Shown: positions 9,301 through 15,036, counted from the first letter of the stretch. The stretch: DNA of 15,036 bases from CAYQOX01 sp964419335 (GCA_964419335.1 CAYQOX010000078.1:1-15036); one strand, 5' to 3'. Numbers and translations: made by a program. The notes: generated by a model from the sequence alone, not told the origin.

Positions 9301-9322
9301 CAAAGATAGAATGTTTTACCAC
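6320..9322 (-). CDS. TonB-dependent outer-membrane receptor with N-terminal carboxypeptidase-regulatory-like domain
   Basis: 1000 residues. Signal peptide at 1-24 (ending SSQVSA). A carboxypeptidase-regulatory-like Ig fold covers about 27-110 ('GTIRGMIYDKDFDAPLPNA', 'TDEGNYVFPQVEPGTYTL'). A likely TonB box 'EEFVVQDV' lies at 114-121. The plug covers about 138-245, with 'VVRGLPDRYVNSQMN', 'DKRAVQLDQFP' and 'SKTFTPDQQGDASGGAVNV', a set typical of one receptor subclass. A 22-strand-type barrel follows, ending in a C-terminal Phe ('FSLSISASF') as outer-membrane barrels do. It binds an unknown substrate outside and imports it using energy from TonB. The start is GTG (9320-9322) inside the sequence GTGGTAA, overlapping the upstream TPR stop by 7 bp with only a weak ribosome binding site, so translation is probably coupled. 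No siderophore, cobalamin or sugar gene nearby fixes the substrate. Confidence 0.93.
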   Translation of the reverse strand: MVKHSIFAWLFLIFLFLASSQVSAQQAGTIRGMIYDKDFDAPLPNAQIQIAETGQKVTSTDEGNYVFPQVEPGTYTLVFSKEGFTRQLKADVVVTAGQMTEVDIWLSGDFTDMEEFVVQDVQLGAGTEIALLELRMESPALMDSISADLMSQAGMSDAASALRLVAGASIQDGKFAVVRGLPDRYVNSQMNAVRLPTADADKRAVQLDQFPASVIESIQVSKTFTPDQQGDASGGAVNVVLKDVPDETVFNFSAQYSYKTQVSFRDDFLSYEGGGVNYWGFDDGDRDIQSDNIGQNWDGSVGVSETDAPVDYKWSISGGGKYDIDDDLKIGAFGSFFYERDASFYDDGIDDKYWVEEPGNPMTPQYIQGSPNQDDFKTQLFDVTQSSEGVQWGGLGVLGVETENHSISFHGMYTRDAEDVTTLAEDTRGKYYYFPTYDLDDPRHVGNQERSAAPFLRTETLEYTERSTHTLQLQGDHKLPDPGVKFDGIFSTLQPEIDWGIARSGAYMDQPDKRQFGSTWWAESYSPGFSPYVPPSIDPAVHRPFKPAANFTLGNLQRVWKDISEESDQYFTDIKLPYEQWTGDEGYLKMGGFYDYVSRDYNQESFSNFNDNSARYEGPWEDLWSEYFSSEDHPITPAEIDVDYDGEQVITAGYGMLDLPVASYLTFIGGARYETTELSITNYPEENVTWIPPGSLGSVQLNEGDADVAFEQQDLLPSLGFELTPIEEIMLRGSYTETVARQTFKELSPIQQQEFLGGDVFIGNPFLQMSAIKNYDIRLDYTPYQGGLVSLSYFYKDIKDPIEYVQRNAGFTYTTAVNYPEGELSGYEFEVRQRLGQFWDPLEGLSIGGNATFINSEVSLPAEEREGFNDPNINAPMNSRDMTNAPEYLYNLYISHDLTELGLKGTQLSLFYTVTGDTLVAGAGQSNGKFVPDIYEKKHGTLNFSWTQNISNNWKIKFQAKNLTDPKIERVYRSKYIDDDVTKTSYRKGREFSLSISASF

Positions 9323-10569
9323 GGTTTACTTAAACCTTTATATATTTGTTGCATTAGCGACCAGAGTTCGTGATTCGGTTTGACAGAATGAAGCGCCATG
9401 GAAACACATGTCGCCGAAAGGTCTTCCGCTTGGGGGCGAGAGTTGGGATTCTCGATCCCTTCTTCAATGGCGAGGGCATATACTTCAAGCGCTTGCTCCT
9501 TTAAGCCCATGGCGTGGTAGGCTTGGGCGAGAGGGCGTAACGCGCCGGCTCTCCAAATATTGACGATCTTCTTTCCTTCATTTTCATAAAGAGCCAAAGC
9601 GGCATCGGCATCATCAATAGCCTGCTTCTTCGCGCCGGCTTTGTACCTCAATTCAGCCAAATTAGCTAAGAGCGGAAGTTTGTGCTCTAAGCGCCATTGG
9701 TTTTCATCGACAAGACATTTGGCATCATTGATTAATTCAAACGCTTTGTCTCGATCCGAATTATCGATGGCGTATTTGGTCATTTCGGTTAACAAATCAA
9801 TGCGGATAAAAACAGGGACCTTTTTCAAAGACGAGCGGATTCGCTCTTCAATCAATTCGCGTTTTTCCTTGTCTTTATAGAAACGTTGGTAGAGTTGAGC
9901 GTAGGATTTAAGCGAGTTTCGAATGATGTCGAAATTCTCCGTAGTTATATATCCATCGAGTGTGGAAACCATCTCATCGAATGATTCTTTTCCCCGCGCC
10001 GCTTTTACTTGTTCAACCTTGCCCGTTTCGGATTCGATCACACCGGTTTGCACTTGCTCTGCTTTTTGGTTGTGGCCTAGATAAGCATGGACTTGGGCGA
10101 TTCGGACTTTGATTCTATCTCCACGCCAATCCTGGGTTGTCATAGCGATTTGTTTGGCTTTATCAATAAGTAGATCAATCACTTCTTCTTTACCCTGTTT
10201 CGCGCAATAGAACGCCAAACTGGCGTAACAATAACCGCGACGCCAATTGCCGATTTTCTCCGAATATTCAAGAGCACGATGGGGAAGATCGAGTTTTAAA
10301 CAAGCTTCGACCACATTTTCTTGTGTTTTGGAGCGGTCTTTGATGTGAGGTTTTATTGGGATTTTCGAGGCGGCTTGAATTGCTAAATTCAATAAGTTTT
10401 TTTGGGAATGATCAATTGGTTGATCGGGAGGTAAATCAATCTCACCACTTGTTTCTAATTTGGGAAGGACAACTTGAGATTGACTTTTAACAATGAAGCC
10501 CATGGAAAAAAGCAGCGAAATCATTAACAAATGAAATGAAAAACTCAGCGTAGTTTTGCTTATGTGCAT
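9316..10569 (-). CDS. Exported TPR-like protein coupled to the receptor gene
   Basis: 417 residues. An N-terminal hydrophobic stretch (about 7-27, LSFSFHLLMISLLFSMGFIV) acts as signal peptide or anchor. The rest is all-helical and repeat-like, with TPR-type helix pairs such as 'ALEYSEKIGNWRRGYCYASLAFYCAKQG' (about 98-125), 'AKKQAIDDADAALALYENEG' and 'LAQAYHAMGLKEQALEVYALAI' (about 350-371). AAAGGA lies 6 bases before the ATG. Its TAA overlaps the GTG start of the receptor by 7 bp, so the two are made together and the protein is probably a dedicated periplasmic helper of this receptor. TPR proteins bind other proteins, but no specific partner can be named. I do not recognise a family beyond TPR. 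This is the first gene of its transcription unit, downstream of the terminator at 10751-10791. Confidence 0.83.
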   Translation of the reverse strand: MHISKTTLSFSFHLLMISLLFSMGFIVKSQSQVVLPKLETSGEIDLPPDQPIDHSQKNLLNLAIQAASKIPIKPHIKDRSKTQENVVEACLKLDLPHRALEYSEKIGNWRRGYCYASLAFYCAKQGKEEVIDLLIDKAKQIAMTTQDWRGDRIKVRIAQVHAYLGHNQKAEQVQTGVIESETGKVEQVKAARGKESFDEMVSTLDGYITTENFDIIRNSLKSYAQLYQRFYKDKEKRELIEERIRSSLKKVPVFIRIDLLTEMTKYAIDNSDRDKAFELINDAKCLVDENQWRLEHKLPLLANLAELRYKAGAKKQAIDDADAALALYENEGKKIVNIWRAGALRPLAQAYHAMGLKEQALEVYALAIEEGIENPNSRPQAEDLSATCVSMALHSVKPNHELWSLMQQIYKGLSKPW

Positions 10570-10750
10570 TTGGTTTCCTTTCTACAAATTTATCTATGGC
10601 TTTTATAGGATTGGATATGATTTGAAATAAATTTTCATAACGATTGGAAAGCGTATCATGTTATTATGCAGCATTTGTTAGACAATTGTTTTGTTATTGT
10701 TAGGATGCAAACTCAACCGAAATATAAAACTATTAATTACAGAAAAGGTT
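10570..10750 (-). promoter_or_regulatory. Upstream region of the TPR-receptor unit with motifs shared with the beta-helix gene
   Basis: This segment lies between the terminator at 10751-10791 and the TPR start, so it should contain a promoter. On the minus strand it holds ATATCCAATC (10609-10618), followed within 1 base by TATAAAA, and a second TCCAATCGT (10640-10648). The first 10-mer recurs exactly at 12452-12461 upstream of the beta-helix gene, and the second 9-mer at 12450-12458. The TATAAAA could be a -10 element, but no good -35 is spaced correctly. Promoter position is inference. Confidence 0.4.
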
Positions 10751-10791
10751 AAAAAAACCCGATGGCGGGACACAACGGTCACCGCCATCGG
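10751..10791 (-). terminator. Intrinsic terminator after the beta-helix gene
   Basis: A perfect 10-bp inverted repeat pairs CCGATGGCGG (10759-10768) with CCGCCATCGG (10782-10791). The stem continues inward as GAC/GTC with one bulged base. On the minus strand the hairpin is followed by CCC-complement and then seven U (A run 10751-10757). It lies 39 bp past the beta-helix stop. It separates that gene from the TPR-receptor unit, although partial read-through cannot be excluded. Confidence 0.9.
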
Positions 10792-10829
10792 AATGTTTGT
10801 TTGTCAATGAATGTGATATTCAGAATCGA

Positions 10830-12401
10830 TTAATACATCATGAATTCCGTTAAATTCGTCGTTTCGAGCATGCCATAGGCATCCACGGCGGACCATCCCT
10901 GCAACCAATTGTTAGTGGGACTGAATCCACCGCGGTATTGAGCCGAGGTAAAGAATTCACCATCCGGCGCTGAATCCACGCTGGAGAGCGCATCATTGGC
11001 GGGCAACGGATTGATGCTGGTCACACGGAGCATGGTTTTTCCACCCTTGGTGACGGGATTCGCGCGAGTAATGGATTGGATCGGGCTTACATCCGCGGTC
11101 ACGTTGTTGTTTTCCGCATCACGCACGCCGCGAGCATCCGCTTCGGTGTAGGCATCTGGGTGTAAGTTGTTGTAGAAAATGCTATCGGTGATTTCGGCGA
11201 GTTTGCCGGAGAATTGAGTCTGATAAAGCACTTCGGGATGGTTGAAAGCATCCACGGCGGGTTCGGGAGTAATGGCGTTAACCGTCGCACTGTAATCATG
11301 CGAATGGGTGTAATCGGTTTGCCAGGTTTCTTCCCAAGACAAAGTTCCATTGTAACCATAGCCATTGGCGCCATCACCATCGTCGTCATCAAAACGGACG
11401 AGTTTCTCACCCAAGTCCATGAAGATGCAGTTGCGATACTGCATGCGCGCGTTGTCACGCCATGTGGTTCCACCATCGCCATCGATCGGCTGACCGACAA
11501 CAGTGAAGTTATAAACCGTCGCGGTTGTAACCGGTTGAGCGTCGGAGTCTTCCGCACCGTCTGTTTCGAAGCAGTTGTCACCCACGCCAGAACCTTGATC
11601 GGCATCGGCGCTGAAACCTTGGACGATTAGACCAAATTGCGCTTTACCGCGCCATCCTTCGTCAATGTCGAAACTGTCGTCACCGACATTCCAAATGTTG
11701 ACGTATTTTAAATTAACGGTACCACCCCAGATTTCGATTCCATCATCGACATTGTTCATGATTTCGACATGGTCGATGTCTGTGCCACGTCCGATTCCAC
11801 CCAGGGAAAGACCGTTCAACTCATTGGCTAAGCCAATTACTCGACCACCGTATCGGAGAGAGAGATAGCTGATCGAACCGCTATCATCGTTATCATCATT
11901 GCCACCGTACATGACTTTGGGATCTCCATCAAAATCAGCGACGAGACCTTCCATCTGCTTTTCGTTCATGCCAGTAGGTTCCTTGGTGTTGTCGCCAACC
12001 GGTTCACCGCCATAATGGGACGCGGAGACCAGAGCGTTTCCCATGATAGTCAAGTTCCCCCATTCATTGGCACCTTCGTGCCATGAATCCAATGTATCAT
12101 TGGTGGAGGTCATTATCACGGGATTCTCTTGCGTCCCGTTCACGAAGATTTTGGCTCCACGGCAGACGGCCAAACTGCCACCCACGCCAGCGGTGCTTTG
12201 AACCAGTGTTCCCGGTTCGATCGTCAGTGTCGCGCCCGGAAGAACATAAATCTGTTGCTGCAAGTTGTAAACGTTGTCGGCGGTCCAGGTTGTGGATGTT
12301 TCGATGTTATCTGCAACCATGATTTCTGCTGCTTTTGCGTTTCCAATAAAACTTAAACCAATCATTGTAACCACGGCTAATAATACTTTGTAATTCTTCA
12401 T
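10830..12401 (-). CDS. Secreted parallel beta-helix-like, Asp-rich protein paired with TonB-dependent receptors
   Basis: 523 residues. Signal peptide at 1-24 (ending GNAKA, no lipobox Cys), so it is soluble in the periplasm or released. 'YVLPGATLTIEPGTLVQST' (about 52-70) and 'GAKIFVNGTQENPVIMTS' start a right-handed beta-helix type fold. 'YGGNDDNDDSG..SYLSLRYGG' (165-186), 'LNGLSLGGIGRGTDIDHVEI', 'DDGIEIWGGTVNLKYVNIWN' and 'GDDSFDIDEGW' (about 195-250) are hallmarks of a widespread family, often annotated as hypothetical, common in Bacteroidetes and other phyla near TonB-dependent receptors. The C-terminal 'YRGGFSPTNNWLQGWSA' (489-505) is the other conserved block. The 'DDDDGDGANGYGYNG' run (338-352) resembles a calcium-binding loop. 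AAAGGA lies 8 bases before the ATG. Its gene sits upstream of the TPR-receptor unit but has its own terminator. It may bind or present the receptor substrate; this is inference. Confidence 0.85.
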   Translation of the reverse strand: MKNYKVLLAVVTMIGLSFIGNAKAAEIMVADNIETSTTWTADNVYNLQQQIYVLPGATLTIEPGTLVQSTAGVGGSLAVCRGAKIFVNGTQENPVIMTSTNDTLDSWHEGANEWGNLTIMGNALVSASHYGGEPVGDNTKEPTGMNEKQMEGLVADFDGDPKVMYGGNDDNDDSGSISYLSLRYGGRVIGLANELNGLSLGGIGRGTDIDHVEIMNNVDDGIEIWGGTVNLKYVNIWNVGDDSFDIDEGWRGKAQFGLIVQGFSADADQGSGVGDNCFETDGAEDSDAQPVTTATVYNFTVVGQPIDGDGGTTWRDNARMQYRNCIFMDLGEKLVRFDDDDGDGANGYGYNGTLSWEETWQTDYTHSHDYSATVNAITPEPAVDAFNHPEVLYQTQFSGKLAEITDSIFYNNLHPDAYTEADARGVRDAENNNVTADVSPIQSITRANPVTKGGKTMLRVTSINPLPANDALSSVDSAPDGEFFTSAQYRGGFSPTNNWLQGWSAVDAYGMLETTNLTEFMMY

Positions 12402-12580
12402 ATACTTTTCCTTTCATAATTGGGTTGCATACGCAAAGTTGCGTATTTTACGATTGGATATTAAAACAACTTTCTGTTAGTGAATTATTAAGAAAGGGTT
12501 AGGATAAAACTAAATAAGTGACACTTTCTCGGAAAATTTATTGATTATTGTCCAGTGAAAAATACATGTCATACAAAAGC
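12402..12580. other. Leader of the beta-helix gene up to the IS repeat
   Basis: AT-rich sequence holding the ribosome binding site (AAAGGA), the palindrome at 12429-12446, and on the minus strand ATATCCAATCG followed by TAAAATA (about 12446-12461), a possible -10 region. No coding frame is supported. CCAGTG at 12552-12557 pairs with CACTGG at 12580-12585, a short inverted repeat that overlaps the IS tip. Confidence 0.5.
12429..12446. promoter_or_regulatory. Perfect 8+8 palindrome, operator candidate
   Basis: ATACGCAA at 12429-12436 is mirrored by TTGCGTAT at 12439-12446 with a 2-base spacer AG. It lies 28-45 bases before the beta-helix start codon, just downstream of the TCCAATC motif and a TAAAAT, where a repressor or activator would act on transcription start. 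The 2-base spacer is too tight for an RNA hairpin without losing stem pairs, which favours a protein dimer site. The regulator is not in the window. Confidence 0.6.
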
Positions 12581-12606
12581 ACTGGCGAGTGCGAAGTTCT
12601 GCTAGC
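12581..12606. repeat. Second copy of the IS terminal inverted repeat, facing right
   Basis: 25 of 26 bases match the reverse complement of 300-325. Here the outer tip is at 12581 and the element would extend to the right. Beyond position 12606 there is no further similarity to the sequence inside 300, so it is more likely the left end of a related IS than a copy of its right end. No matching opposite end and no transposase frame were found between 12607 and 15036, so this is a remnant or a solo repeat. Confidence 0.75.
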
Positions 12607-12619
12607 AAATCAGGGAAAT

Positions 12620-12892
12620 ATGAAGCATAGAATTACTCTGGATTCGTAAAAAAAATCCCTCTACTCTATATTCATTTGGGCTCATCCGGGATTTGAGAAC
12701 CTTTCTTTTATTTTGAAAATATGTTCAAAGCACAATTATACGATTTTTATACCCCGATTTACGTTGAAGGAATGGGAAGAACATTTACACAAATTCAAGC
12801 ATTATTTAAAATCTCTAGATCGCACTTTTTATCAAGAAACTGGTTATCCTTCCCATTATTATCACTCTTCCTTTTGGTTCTTCGCTGTTTAG
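12620..12892 (+). pseudogene. Broken small ORF next to the IS repeat
   Basis: An ATG at 12620, 13 bp inside the terminal repeat and preceded by AGGGAA, opens a 90-codon frame that is interrupted by a TAA at 12647-12649 (after MKHRITLDS) and ends at TAG 12890-12892. The part after the internal stop looks protein-like: 'IFIWAHPGFENLSFILKICS', 'FTLKEWEEHLHKFKHYLKSL', 'YPSHYYHSSFWFF'. The distance to the repeat is what one expects for the 5' end of an IS gene, but the residues do not resemble an IS1634 N terminus that I know. It could be a decayed passenger or transposase gene, or chance. A competing frame from 12721 is less convincing. Confidence 0.35.
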
Positions 12893-13540
12893 TATGGGTA
12901 AGATTGGGGGAGGCTGTCCCCCAAACCCCCTGGGATTTGTCGCTTTAATGCCAATCCCGAAGAGTCTTGTGTATACAATTTTGGTGAGGGAAAATGATAT
13001 ATCTTTAATATTTCCAGAAAGTTATATTCATGCCTACTGGTTAGATTTTTGATTGTGTATTTGGTCAGATTTGCAAATTCATACCATCCAAATCGTGGCT
13101 TTTATATTAAGATGTTTGACATTCTACCCACACCAAATAGCGAAGAGGCAGTTCAATAAATACAATGCTTTTTTGTGTCCACCCAAGAAAATGCTTGGTT
13201 GGACATGCCTAGACAGGTTGGACATTTCATGGTCTTTCTTTTTCTCATCGTCCAAAATCGTAATCCTTGGGTAGAGCAAGCCACCACGGGTGGGTTGAAA
13301 ATACGAAGACAATTTCCACATCATAAAATGGACCGGCTCTAAGCCAACAAGGTGGGTCACACCAACCCGAAAACTGACGGGTCAAACCCACCCGGCTATT
13401 GACATTAGACATCGTCTCAAATTCTTATGCAAAGTTCAAGTGAAAATGGCTTTTTGTTTTCTTAGTGATATTATTTGTTTCGAGACTCAATATGTACATT
13501 ACGATTATTACGGTATTTTGACAAAAATCATGAAGAAGAT
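12893..13540. other. Gene-poor stretch with several hairpins
   Basis: No frame on either strand has a good start, ribosome binding site and recognisable residues; short frames here look accidental. Notable structures are a G/C-rich hairpin at 12906-12922 (GGGGGA/TCCCCC, 5-base loop), a near-perfect 12-bp hairpin at 13176-13205, a 10-bp direct repeat GGTTGGACAT (13197-13206, 13216-13225), and an inverted repeat CGGGTGGGTT/AACCCACCCG (13287-13296, 13385-13394). With the IS repeat and the broken ORF on its left, the region looks like an insertion scar. Confidence 0.5.
13176..13205. repeat. 12-bp imperfect hairpin
   Basis: TGTCCACCCAAG (13176-13187) pairs with CTTGGTTGGACA (13194-13205) with one mismatch and a 6-base loop. 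No U run follows on either strand, although T's precede it at 13170-13174 (A's on the minus strand template side), so it is not a clear + strand terminator; on the minus strand it is followed by CAAAAAAG, with no U's. It may be a mobile-element end or a structured RNA. Confidence 0.5.
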
Positions 13541-14191
13541 CTAATCTCTATGAATTTGATAATTACTAATACTTGTATCTTGTTTCACAGGAACAAAAAA
13601 GGTTTCCAATTCTTGATCTTCCTTAATATCCCAAGCATTATATATTTCGAAAGATTTTTCTTGTGTCTCGGGATTTGTTGTCATTTTATATTCACCAATA
13701 ACCTCAGAAACGATTTCTATTACTTTAACATTTACATCATAACCTCCTGTACCATACTCTCTTATAACCTCATCTTTGAATAAATTTGCCAACATATTAT
13801 TTATTTTGTTTGATATTTTTATTATTTTTGACTTGCCAAAATAGAGATAATCTTCATCTCCCTCATGATGATAAACATGTACAAAAATATTTTCAAATAT
13901 TTTTCCCTCTAAATAATATTTAATAAAAGAAAAAGGTATAGAACTACTATCACCTCCTCTTCTTGATTGATTAAAATATAAATTAATATTTAAGTGTTTC
14001 TTTTCCTCAATTTCATCTAATTCCATCAAATAACCCTCTGCAATAAACCAACCTTCTGTATCTTCGTGTCTAATATCCCCTTCAATTTGATCAAATTTGG
14101 CATAAACAGGATTTGGAGTAGCAGAATTGGCAATGTCTGATATTCCCAAAATACATAATGAAAAGAATAAATAAAAGACTCTATAATTCAT
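13541..14191 (-). CDS. Exported AT-rich protein, possible distant Hcp-fold protein
   Basis: 216 residues. Signal peptide at 1-23 (MNYRVFYLFFSLCILGI..., ending IANSA). The mature part opens 'PVYAKFDQIEGDIRHEDTEGW', then has beta-rich segments 'SFIKYYLEGKIFENIFVHVY' and 'DYLYFGKSKIIKIS', and closes 'VIGEYKMTTNPETQEKSFEIYNAWDIKED'. The opening 'Y.K.D.I.GD', the central 'L.GK.F..V.V.V' and the closing 'Y.......WDIK.' follow the pattern of Hcp, the tube protein of type VI secretion, but similarity is weak. No other type VI gene is present and cytoplasmic Hcp has no signal peptide, so a type VI role is unlikely; exported Hcp-like proteins of unknown role do occur. The ribosome binding site is strong (GGGAGAAGGAG before ATG). 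GC content is far below the transport genes (roughly a quarter to a third), which suggests recent acquisition. Confidence 0.8.
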   Translation of the reverse strand: MNYRVFYLFFSLCILGISDIANSATPNPVYAKFDQIEGDIRHEDTEGWFIAEGYLMELDEIEEKKHLNINLYFNQSRRGGDSSSIPFSFIKYYLEGKIFENIFVHVYHHEGDEDYLYFGKSKIIKISNKINNMLANLFKDEVIREYGTGGYDVNVKVIEIVSEVIGEYKMTTNPETQEKSFEIYNAWDIKEDQELETFFVPVKQDTSISNYQIHRD

Positions 14192-14277
14192 CTCTCCTTC
14201 TCCCTTCTTCTCTAAAAATTTTTTTTACTTTTGTTTATTTCCAGTTCGTTTCTCCGAACTTTTTTAAAATCTAATCT
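14192..14277 (+). terminator. Terminator-like hairpin between two minus-strand genes
   Basis: AGTTCG (14243-14248) pairs perfectly with CGAACT (14255-14260) around a 6-base loop, and on the + strand it runs into six T's (14260-14265). In the minus direction the U run is missing, so it would stop + strand transcription although no + gene is near. It might end an antisense RNA, or be an inefficient terminator of the gene on its right. The stem is short. Confidence 0.3.
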
Positions 14278-15036
14278 TTAATCTTCCAGCAAATAATAAG
14301 GAATATGGGTTTTTTCTTCGATCTCATAGACTTCCAGATTGTCAAGATATACGGTTGTTTCTTCATCACCTTCGATGTTTGAAACTTGGAAGATGGGGTA
14401 GATGGAATTTCCTGGGACATCGAATAAGAGATGCATCCAACGATAACTCTCTTGGTATTTCTCAGTTTTTGTGGGCATAAACGTGGCAATTGAGCCGTCC
14501 ATGGTCGTATCAAGGGCTGCTAAGGCTATGGAATCCGGTTCTCCGTCACAATAAACAGCCGCTCGGAGAAAGGCTTTTCCCTCCATGAGTTCGACTTCGT
14601 TAAACTGGACTAATTCCAGTGAGCCGGGAGATAAAATGATGGACATTCCTGATCCATCTGTATACCCGTTTTGGTCTGCGGGAATCTCTTCAAGTGTTAC
14701 TTTTCCTCCCGGTGGTGGGGGAGATAAAAAGCCACCAGGTATTGATTGATAGGTGTTTTCATCGTTCATTTCGAAGGTTCTTATCAGGGTAGGGAGTTGA
14801 CTAGGCGGCATCGTTGGAACCTGGGTTGGGGTAGGCATCATGGGTGTGGGGGTGAATTTCGGTGTCGGTGTAGGATTGTAATCCGGATTCCATACCTCTT
14901 CTGGAGTTTCAAATAAAATGATTCTACGTCCATCAGTATAATAAATATATTCATCTTCCTTACTAAAACCAATATCATGTGAGCCACTGTCGTTATTTAT
15001 TAAATATGGATAAGAAACAATATCTTCTCCTTGTTT
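14278..15036 (-). CDS. C-terminal part of a large secreted protein: propeller-like repeat, PT linker, beta-sandwich-like domain
   Basis: The frame is open from the window edge (15036) to TAA at 14278-14280, 252 codons, so the N terminus is missing. The ATG at 14841 lies inside a proline/threonine linker and is not a believable start. Visible order: 'DIGFSKEDEYIYYTDGRRII' (about 22-41), which looks like a TolB/WD-type propeller blade; linker 'NPTPTPKFTPTPMMPTPTQVP' with more PT repeats (about 54-84); then about 165 residues of beta-rich sequence ('GYTDGSGMSIILSPGSLELV', 'DTTMDGSIATFMP', 'YRWMHLLFDVPGNSIYPIFQV', 'TTVYLDNLEVYEI') that resembles a carbohydrate-binding-type jelly-roll but is not matched to a family. 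PT linkers of this kind separate domains in secreted proteins. Not linked by spacing to the transport locus; 86 bp upstream of the Hcp-like gene. Confidence 0.8.
   Translation of the reverse strand, partial: KQGEDIVSYPYLINNDSGSHDIGFSKEDEYIYYTDGRRIILFETPEEVWNPDYNPTPTPKFTPTPMMPTPTQVPTMPPSQLPTLIRTFEMNDENTYQSIPGGFLSPPPPGGKVTLEEIPADQNGYTDGSGMSIILSPGSLELVQFNEVELMEGKAFLRAAVYCDGEPDSIALAALDTTMDGSIATFMPTKTEKYQESYRWMHLLFDVPGNSIYPIFQVSNIEGDEETTVYLDNLEVYEIEEKTHIPYYLLED

Noticed and set aside
12721..12948. 75-residue + strand frame starting MFKAQLYDF
   Set aside because: It overlaps the more protein-like frame 12650-12889 in another phase and reads through a G/C-rich hairpin at its end.
13124..13360. 78-residue minus-strand frame in the gene-poor stretch
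   Set aside because: It spans the hairpins and repeats, has no recognisable domain and no clear ribosome binding site.
12402..13540. CRISPR array or tRNA in the long gap
   Set aside because: Repeats are few, short and not evenly spaced, and no cloverleaf with a TTCGA-type arm was seen.

Overview
The window comes from a Gram-negative (diderm) bacterium. It carries a complete TonB-dependent outer-membrane transport locus with its own energising complex, on a background of moderate GC content. No rRNA, tRNA or taxonomic marker gene is present. The energising module (DUF3450 protein, TtpC-like protein, ExbB, ExbD, TonB, TPR protein) has the gene order known from gammaproteobacterial TonB2-type systems. 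A proline/threonine linker (PTPTP type) in the gene at the right edge is more like secreted proteins of poorly cultured phyla. I do not assign a phylum.

Layout, left to right. 1-325: the 3' end of an insertion sequence on the + strand, with the last 95 residues of a transposase (IS1634/IS4-like C terminus) and a 26-bp terminal inverted repeat at 300-325. 372-6056: a compact six-gene minus-strand operon, read as DUF3450 protein, TtpC-like, ExbB, ExbD, TonB, TPR protein, with gaps of 3-38 bp or a 4-bp overlap. 6057-6319: intergenic region. 6320-10569: two minus-strand genes that overlap by 7 bp, an exported TPR protein and a 1000-residue TonB-dependent receptor with an N-terminal carboxypeptidase-regulatory-like domain. 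10570-10829: upstream region plus a strong intrinsic terminator (10751-10791). 10830-12401: a secreted, probably beta-helical, Asp-rich protein with a perfect 8+8 palindrome in its leader. 12402-13540: a gene-poor stretch that starts with a second copy of the IS terminal repeat (12581-12606), followed by a broken small ORF and several hairpins. 13541-14191: a very AT-rich exported protein that looks like a distant Hcp-fold protein. 14278-15036: the C-terminal part of a large secreted protein that runs off the window.

How it fits together. The receptor imports an unknown substrate across the outer membrane. The beta-helix protein and the exported TPR protein are probable periplasmic or cell-surface partners. 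TonB with ExbB/ExbD and the TtpC-like/DUF3450 pair supply energy from the proton gradient. No inner-membrane importer, degradative enzyme or named regulator is in the window, so the substrate cannot be read from context.

The most interesting points are: IS terminal repeats on both sides of the whole transport locus (326-12580), which suggests it is or was a composite mobile unit; a palindromic operator candidate and short motifs shared between the two upstream regions; the pairing of the transport locus with two exported proteins of unknown role; and an exported Hcp-like protein with no type VI secretion genes beside it.
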